From Cervus elaphus (Eukaryota > Chordata > Mammalia > Artiodactyla > Cervidae), in assembly GCF_910594005.1 (NCBI RefSeq), contig NC_057829.1, positions 57,953,001 to 58,017,000 of the forward strand: a stretch of DNA of 64,000 nt, read 5' to 3'. A model generated the notes under the pieces. That model was given only the letters and a program-made list of their open reading frames with translations. It was not told the DNA's origin and did not search any database. Below are positions 54,801-63,800 of this stretch, one piece after another. The position numbers were made by a program, and so were the translations under genes. How positions within the stretch are numbered: position 1 is the stretch's first letter; each line of letters opens with the position of its first letter.

Positions 54801-57800
54801 GGTCCACTAGGTTCTTCTTATCAGCTATGCCTCCAAATATTTCCTTTACTGTCTGTGAGAAGGCATCATCCACTGGAAAGGAACACATTACAGAAGAAAT
54901 CAAATCTGATTCTCTTAAGAGAACAGAAATCACTCAGCAAAATTAAAAATTGTCTCCTGTTTGGAAAAACCACTGCAACGAGAATCATTCCAAAAAGTGG
55001 CAAGTACCAGTGGCACTGTATATGTATATAGTATATGTATACAGAAATCCTTTATGTACAGATTTCTGTATACAGAAATAGTATATACATATATAGTATA
55101 TGTATACATCGGTATATGTATACAGAAATCCTTTGTCTTAGTTGACAGAAAGAGAAAACACATTCTCCCCACAAAATTTAAAAATTAACAGGAGCGTCTT
55201 AGAAAAAAAATCAATAAATTACTATATTGAGAATCAATCACTTATTGAGGAAAACAATAGAATAAAAAAGTCCATCTAAACAGGGTTATTCAAAAACTGA
55301 GGCCTAGTTGTGATTTGGAAAATGTTCTTTAGGTCAACATATAGGCTTCATCTTTTTTTTAGTAACTCCAGGAAATTTGGCATAATCATAACATGTTTAA
55401 TCACCTACAAACAACAGAACTGTGTTTTAACAAACTTAGAAGTGAACAGATCTTTCACTGTTGGTGGGAATGTAAACTGATACAGCCACTATGGAGAAGA
55501 GTAAGGAAGTTGCTTATAAAACTAAAAACAGAACTACTATAAGAGCCAGCAATCCTACTACTGGGCATATACCCTGAAGAAAACCATAATTCAAAAAGAT
55601 ACATGTACCCCAAAGTTCAAGGCAGCGCTATTTGCAATAGCCAGGGCATGGAAGCCACCTAGATGTCCATTGACAGATGAATGGGTAAAGAAGATGTGGG
55701 ACATATATACAATGGAATATTACTCAGCCATAGAAAGGAAAGAAATTGGGTCATTTGTAGTGGTGTGGATGAACCTAGTGTCTGTCAGAGTGAAGTAAGT
55801 CAGAAGAAGAAAAACAAATATCATATATTAACACATACAAATGGAATCTAGAAAAATGATACGGATAAACCTATTTGCAGGGCAGGAATAGAGATGCAGA
55901 CGTAGAGGATGGACTTGTGGACACAGCAGAGGAAGGGGAGAGTGGGTCAAACAGAGAATAGCATTGATGTATGTACACTATCATGTGTAAAATAGCTAGT
56001 GGGAAGCTGCTTTATAGCACAGGGAACTCAGCTCAGTGCTCTACGATGACCTAGAGGCTGGGGTGGGCATGGGAGGGAGGCAAAAGAGGAAGCGGTATAT
56101 GTATACAGACAACTGATTCACTTTGTTATACGGCAGAAACTAACACAACATTGTACAGTAATTATGCTCCAATTTATAAAAGTGAACAGAATTCAGTTGA
56201 ACAGGCCCAAGTAGATATTATAACCTGAGGTTTAATTTATTTACTTCATTTAAGATATTTCCGAGGGAAAGATGGTCTGGGGAGGCATTAGAAAGGAGGG
56301 GTTCCTAGAGAAGTAGAAAATCCTGAAGAGCTCCATGGCCTGTACAGTGGTGCTGCCTCCTGGGGACGGGGAGAGGGTCCTATGTCCCAGGGCCCAGCAG
56401 GAAGCAGGCACACCCAGCAAGGCAGAGAGGATGCCAGGTCCTCAGCAAGGACAGGCAAGCAACTAGATTAGCCTCTGTGAATGGAATAACTCTAAGTAAT
56501 TCTCTTAAATGCACCCAATCTCTTAATACAATAGTGACAGACTTCTAGTTATTGGCACTTACAACTTTGGTTCAGCTATTTTTAATACTCTGATAGCAAA
56601 TACATTTATCTCTTTATAGAACTTCAGTTTCATTTGGGATGAAAGGAGTTGGCAATGCTGACCGCTGACCTCTGTTTGTTATCCTTTAGAATAAGGGGAA
56701 AGTGTGGAACCCAGAAGAGAGAAAGAACAGACATGAATGGGTCAAAGGCTCCATAAGGGCCATGGGTCAGGGACCAATAGGCTGCCCCATGAATCTGCTT
56801 AAGTGGTTTTCAATAGGGGCAAAATGAATGAAAATAACTCTATGAAGGCCTTTAAGATGAAAGACATGGCAGGGAGCACCGACACTATCTGGAGTATGAT
56901 TATTTTTATCACAGGTAATCATGCAGGTAACTGACAATCCTGGGGCTGGATTAAATCAATACATACTCTGGGGGATGTCCTCCGCCCTGTAGATCTTCAG
57001 CAGGAAGGTCACCCACCGCAGGGCAATGCCAGCAGGGAGTAACAAGTTACTTTCCACGTCATCACTGTCATTATCACGATCTTGTTTCTCAGGCTATTGG
57101 GGACACAGGGTGGCAAATTACACACATAGGAAAGCAGCACTTCAAGAGGCCAAATTTGTGCTTGTTAAAATAAAACCAATCATAACTGTTTTCATTAGGA
57201 TTTCCTGCATTTTGAGCTTAAGAGTTTAGCACCAATTCAACCTCAAAACTGCCCTACAAAATCAATGCTCATGTTTCTTTGACCAATACACTGCAAGAAA
57301 ATAATGTGTCCTTTCTGTGTCCTGAGTCCTCTTCTGAGCACTAAATAGAGAGATAATTACTGAAGCTTTTTCACTTTTTTTCTGGCTACTGGCTTGCTGC
57401 CCAATTTTGAATAACAACTGTCCTCTTAGGTAGCAATGCCTGATTCTGCAACAGAGCCAGGTTCTGTAGACGCAGTGATGTGGGGAACTCTTAAAAACAC
57501 ACATATCAAAAAAAAAAAAAAAAACACACATATCTTTACTGAATGAAAGACCTTCTCACAGACACCAGGAAGGAGCTAAGTGAGCTGGAATAATAATTCT
57601 GTTGTGAAGAAAACAACAAATTCCAGAAAGGTGGAGGAATTGGAGGACTGGGGTTGTTGACTGGAAGCTCTGCTCCATTTCACAATGACTGGTGCCCACT
57701 TGCTTAACTCTTGGTCCTCTTTCTTAGTGAAAAAACATAGAGGGCAGAGAATTGGGGGCTTACAGGAGGCTCATCTCCAGTTCCCAGGACGAACATGCTG

Positions 57801-60800
57801 ACTTTCATGTAGCCTTTAGCACCTGAGCTGGTATCTTCAGGGTCATTGAGGAGAAGCCATTTCCTCATGACAGCATGACCTAAAATAAAGAAGGTGTAAA
57901 AGGACAGGAATACTCTAAAGAGAAGCTGACAGGTCCACAATTCCATCTACAGTAAGATAACCAAGTATTTTCTCCAATGTGTCTTCAGGACGGGCCATAC
58001 TCCCCAGATGAGGCTCCATTTTAATGCTCTCTCCTTCACACTGACTCTTCACCCACATCCTGCCCTGGAGTGACTGAACAAGACTCTCTAAGCTCTAGTC
58101 ACTGACTCTATAATTTGATTTTGATAAGGTTAAAGTAGCCTCGCAGAACAGAGAAATTATCTATTCGTTTCTATTAGGATGATTGCCATTAGATTATAAA
58201 AAAAAAAGACATCCATACTAAACTGCTATCATAATTCCCAGTGGGTATAGCCTTTCCTTTTCTCAATCAAGAAAAACATCGTTTTTTATTCTTTGATCAC
58301 TCAAATTTTCTTGATCCCCAGAGTCTTCAAGTTCATGGGAAAATGTTACTTACCAGGTTCATCATAAACAAATCCAACATCGATCTAGGAAAAAATAATT
58401 TAAAATAGTTCAAACAAATTTTACAATCAGTTCAGTCACTTCTAGAATCTATCATTATTATTACACTTAAAAAAAATAAGGCTTTTGACTAGACAACCTG
58501 CTTTAAGACCCACCATTTCCATCTTACTGTCTCTGTATATCCGATGCCTCCTCTGAGGTGTGACACACAGAAGGCTCTCAATCCATCATTTTGAATGAAT
58601 GAGCTAGTCTCACATCTGGAAGAAACACAGTGACCAATGTGGCCTGGTTTGCTTGGGACTTTTCCAGTAGCAAAGAAAGTCTCACATCCTGAGGAAACCC
58701 TCAGACCCAAGCAAACCTGGACTATGGTCACCATATCGGACTACTTATTGAGTATTCCTCCACCTTTTCCTCCAATTAATTCTAATACTAATATTAATAG
58801 ACCCTTTGATTGGGTACTACAATGTGCCAAGAGCTAGGTGCTTTATATATTGTATCTCACCTCATTTTCACAATAATTCCATCTTACAGATGAAGAAACT
58901 AAGCACCAGAGAGGTTTACAAGTGGCTAGTTAATGGCAGACAGAGTATAAACTGACCCAAATCATCTTCTAAGACTTGCTTCAAGAAGCAGCCCATTCCA
59001 CGTGGAATCGCTAAGAAGGCACAAGTCTTTATCAATAAGTTCAATGTGAACTGCTTGGAAAAGCACCTTGATTCTCTTCCCTGGATTGGCTTGCCTTTCA
59101 TACACCAGATTTATAATAACTGACTTTACTAAGTCAGATTCGTGATAGAGCTCTGGGCCATTGGCAAGTGGAGTGGGGTAATGGGCTTCTTGCCATGGGC
59201 AAATACTCTTCCTTCTGTAGCAGTAGGCTTCCAGCCACAGCAGGAACTCTGTGAAGGGTCCTGGTATGGCAGCTCCCAGGCATCTTGCTCTAGGACTAAG
59301 TTTGGGACTAAGTGCTAAGTGCTGTACTTTGGAAGTTGACTAGACTCCGGCCAGAGGACACTCAACTGGCTTCTTGCCCCCACAGCATTTGTGTCTGGCT
59401 TTCAGCAATGATCATAGCATCAATGCCTTACATATAACCTTCTGATGTTACCAAGATGGGTACCCTGAGTCCTGGCCAGGAACCAGATTCCTCATCATGA
59501 AAGTGCCCATCTTTGACCTAAGTTGAATGAAACAGACAGTGGACACCCACCTTAAACTCCCCCATCAGAGAATCTGCCCGCAGAGAATGGGAATTATAAA
59601 CCTGGAAGAAAGGAGAGTGGTGAGGAGATTACCGGCTTCATCTGGCAGCTAGTGAGCACTACCCTCCTACTCCGTGGGCCCTTACCCGAATGCTGATGAT
59701 CTCATCCATCAGTTCAGAAGGAGTCAGGTGGACATTGTAGAAAAATAACTGTTGAAACAAAAAGGGAAAATGTTTGAATGTCAACAGGGATGGATTATGG
59801 TTTAGTGAGATCTGACGCTAAAATTTGAGGGGCCTTCCTAAAAAATATACAAGAAACAACCTCAAATTAGGTGTGACCGTGTGAACCTACTGCAGGATCT
59901 CGGAAAAGGCTCTGAAGCTTAAGCGTCATGAGCTTCAAGGTAAACTCTGTATATCAGAAAAAGGGTTAAGTAATAGTTGTGCATAGCGTTAATTTAACTA
60001 AATAGAATTGTTCATTTGACACCAGATATCTAGTAGCTAGGGCATCCCAAGTGGCACTAGTGGTGAAGAACCTGCCTGCCAATGAAGGAGACATAAGAGA
60101 CGTGGGTATGATCCCTGGGTTGGGAAGATCCCCTGGATAAGGGCATGGGAACCCACTCCAGTATTCTTGCCTGGGGGATCCCATGGACAGAGGAGCCTGG
60201 AGGGCTGCAGGACATAGGATCACACAGAATTGGAAGTGACTGAAGTGATTTAGCCTCTAGTAGCTAAATAAAGATCAAGGTTATTTCATGTGCTTAGGGC
60301 TTGGATGATCTGGAAAGTTGAGGTTAGTTTTCTTCCTTTTTAGTGCTATTATCTGTAACCAGTGACTAATTTTGCTCTTTCTAACAAAATACTTGTACAG
60401 CCAACTCTACGCATTAGATACTGGTAGTACCTCAGTAGAGTCAGTATGGACCACATTTTAACTCATTCTAACTGCTAAGTTTAAGAAGGTTGACTCTTAG
60501 AAGATGAAAATTGGGTATGTAGAGGTTTTACCATAAAGTCAAAGTTTTATGTGCCAATAGACTTTAATCCTAAGAGAGAAAGATGGAGCATTTATTTAAA
60601 CTGAGACTTTTTTCTCCTACATTTTCCTTAGAAATATTTAAAATTTACAGAGAAAAAAAAGAAAGAATCATTGCTATAATTTTGGGACACTGGCTTTTGG
60701 CTTTATTACTCTCTTTTTTAAACTGAACTATCTGGAAGAAGGTTCTAGATAATACAATACTTCACTCCTTAAAAGTACATTTGCGTATGGCTGAGTCCCT

Positions 60801-63800
60801 TTGCTGTTCACCTGAAACCATCACAACATCATTAATTGGCTATACCCCAATACAAAATAAAAAGTTCAAAAAAATTTTTAAATAAATAAAAGCAATCACC
60901 AGTGGTGGGGGAGGGGATTATTTCCAAAAAGTAAAACAATAAAAGATTATTTTCAAAAAGTAAACAAATTTGCACTCATCTCTGAAGAGCAAGAACATTT
61001 TTTTATATAACGGACCAAGGAGATCAAACCAGTCAATCCTAAAGGAAATCAACCCTGAATATTCATTGGAAGGATAATGCTCAAACTGAAGCTCCAATAC
61101 TTTGGCCGCCTGATGCAAAGAGCTGACTCACTGGAAATGACCCTGATGCTGGGAAAGATCGGAGAAGGCAATGACACCCCACTCCAGTGCTCTTGCCTGG
61201 AAAATCCCATGGATGGAGAAGCCTGGTAGGCTGCAGTCCATGGGGTTGCTAAGAGTCAGACACGACTGAGCGACTTCACTTTCACTTTTCCTTTCATGCA
61301 TTGGAGAAGGAAATGGCAACCCACTCCAGTGTTCTTGCCTGGAGAATCCCAGGGATGGGGGAGCCTGGTGGGCTGCTGTCTATGGGGTCGCATAGAGTCG
61401 GACACGACTGAAGCAACTTGGCAGCAGCAGGAGCTGGGAAAGATTGAAGGCAAAAGGAGAAGGGGATGACAGGATGAGATGGTTAGATAGCATCTCTGAT
61501 TCAGCAGACATGAATCTGAGCAAACTCCAGGAGACAGTGAAAGACAGGTGTGCTGCAGTCCATAGGGTCACAAAGAGTCAGACACAACTTAGTGACTGAA
61601 CTGCGTCAACACTATTATCACACCCCCAAAATTTAACATGTTACACAGTCAATTTTCAAATTCCTATACTTGTTCTGATAAAAGTTTTTTTAGTTAGTTT
61701 TTTTTTTTAATCTAGGATTCACTCGAGGATCTTACATTGTATGTGGCTGTTGTATCTCCTAAGTTTCCTTTTATCTAGAATGGTACTTCTGGCTTATTTT
61801 TGTTATTTATTTCTATCAAGACCAGTTGCTTTGCAGAATATCTTACAAACTGGATTTTTGTTAGTGTTTCCTCATTGTTACAATGATTCAAGTTGACCAC
61901 TGGACAAGAAATGACACAAGTGATGCTGATTACTTCCATTATATCACACCAGGACACACATGTCCATTTGTCCCTTGGTTGCCCCTTGGGCAAGTTGAAT
62001 CACTTGGTTAAAAATGTGTGTGTAAACTAGAGTTTTTTAGTAAAATCTTTTTATTGATTTATGAATTGGTCTGTTTAGAAGCTCAGTTATTTGATTCTTC
62101 CCTTTAGCTAAGAAATCTAATTTCAAAAGTATTCATTAAAATGATAAGTTCTGAGGTGGACTTCCTATAGCTGTAGTTGAGTAAATGTTTGTCCCACATT
62201 ATAAATGTAGGGTAAGGGAATTAGAGAAGGCAAGGTTCAGAAAAAGAACGAGACCCGCACTTTACAGGAACAGATCACCTTTAATGAGGCGAGAAGGGGC
62301 AGCAGTCAGATTAGTGAGCTGCTGCACTAACCCAAGAAAAGAGTAAGTATATATAGGCATATATGTGCAAATCTACTGTCTTGGGGGGGGGCCTGTTCTT
62401 CTCCAAGGTTGTTTGGAGTAGTTATCTCTTAAACAGCTGGGACAAAGAATTCTGGAGATGGCCAGAGGCTGGACCGACTGGGAGCTGGGCGTAATCAGCC
62501 TTAATGTCCATTTTTTTTTTTTTCTTTGAGTGAGTTCTTTGTTTTCTTAGAGCGGTGGGGAGGAGGGGAGTTTTAACTCCAGGTTATTTTGAGCCGTGTA
62601 ACTTTCCTTCAGTAAACACTTGGATCGGTGCTATGCTCTAGGCATCAAGTGCCTCATATCTTGTCCTTCCTGCAATCCTGTCTTGTCCCTCAACATGACT
62701 CTCACCCAGCCTTCCCTGAAGTCCACTTCCAGGGCCCCATCTCTGAATGCACCCACCTCTCATGTTAGCTTTGACACTACCTAGCCGCCTGCTGGTGTCT
62801 GTGAGTCATCTAAGGAGAAGCCAGAAGTGAGAAGAAAATGGAGCCTCTGAAAAGCTGGGGGCCAAGTTGAACATAGAAAAATAACCAGGAGCACCACACA
62901 GAAGAAACCCGTTCCTTTTGTGAACGGAGAAAAAAAGAACCCACGCCAGGGCTGGGATTACAAGAGGCACTGTGAGAGGAAGCTGTGGTAGGAAATGCCT
63001 GGCCTCAGAGATCAGAGCATGAGGCCCCAGGAATCTCAGAAAAACCTGGTTCCTCGGCGGAGGAAGGCTGGCATGTGAAAAATTCCCCAAATTTACCATT
63101 TCTCTTCACAGTCCTAAATGTGGAATTTCGTGGCATTGAAGACAACTGTCATGGTATTCAGCATTTTTGAAGAGTGTTGCAGGTCGTCAGAACAGGCTAT
63201 GATCTCATTATGGAGGAAAAACCCTTTCTGCTCATAATTGCTTCTTCTAACCTATATTGTTTTTATAGCCAAGTAGGTTTTGACACCTTTAAAAAGTTGA
63301 ATTACTTAAGTCACATGGAGTCACCCCTCAGACACGTTTGCTAATTAAAAAGAGTAAAGACAGGTCCTAAGTGTTCTGTGTGGTCCATGGTAAGAGGTGC
63401 AAGGACCCATTTGGAAGGGCTCCCTCCAGAAGTTGTTATAAAACTACCAGAAAGACACCAGGCTTCTCTGAGAACCAATAATGAAGCAGGCCATGTGACT
63501 CCAAGCCCCAGGGGTTCTTAGCAGAGAATGTTTAAGGCTGGAACTTTGTCCTCTGTGTACAGTTAAGTCTGACATGTGTTCCTCTCCCACTTGGGACTGT
63601 AGAGAAATGGGTGGAAACTGAGAAGGTACACATAAATAAAACAGACACACAAGGACATGCATTTGCCCATTTACCTCATCAAAAAATGGATTGTTCCCTC
63701 GCTTGATTCTTGTTCGGTGTGTCTGGCCACAGATGTGGACTTTGACCACAGGCTTGATGTTGTTGCCACTTAACTGCCGGCCCTCGATCACTCGGACCCG

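Noticed and set aside
62160..62640. Complete endogenous retrovirus
   Set aside because: Only LTR-like sequence is present; no gag, pol or env traces and no second LTR nearby.
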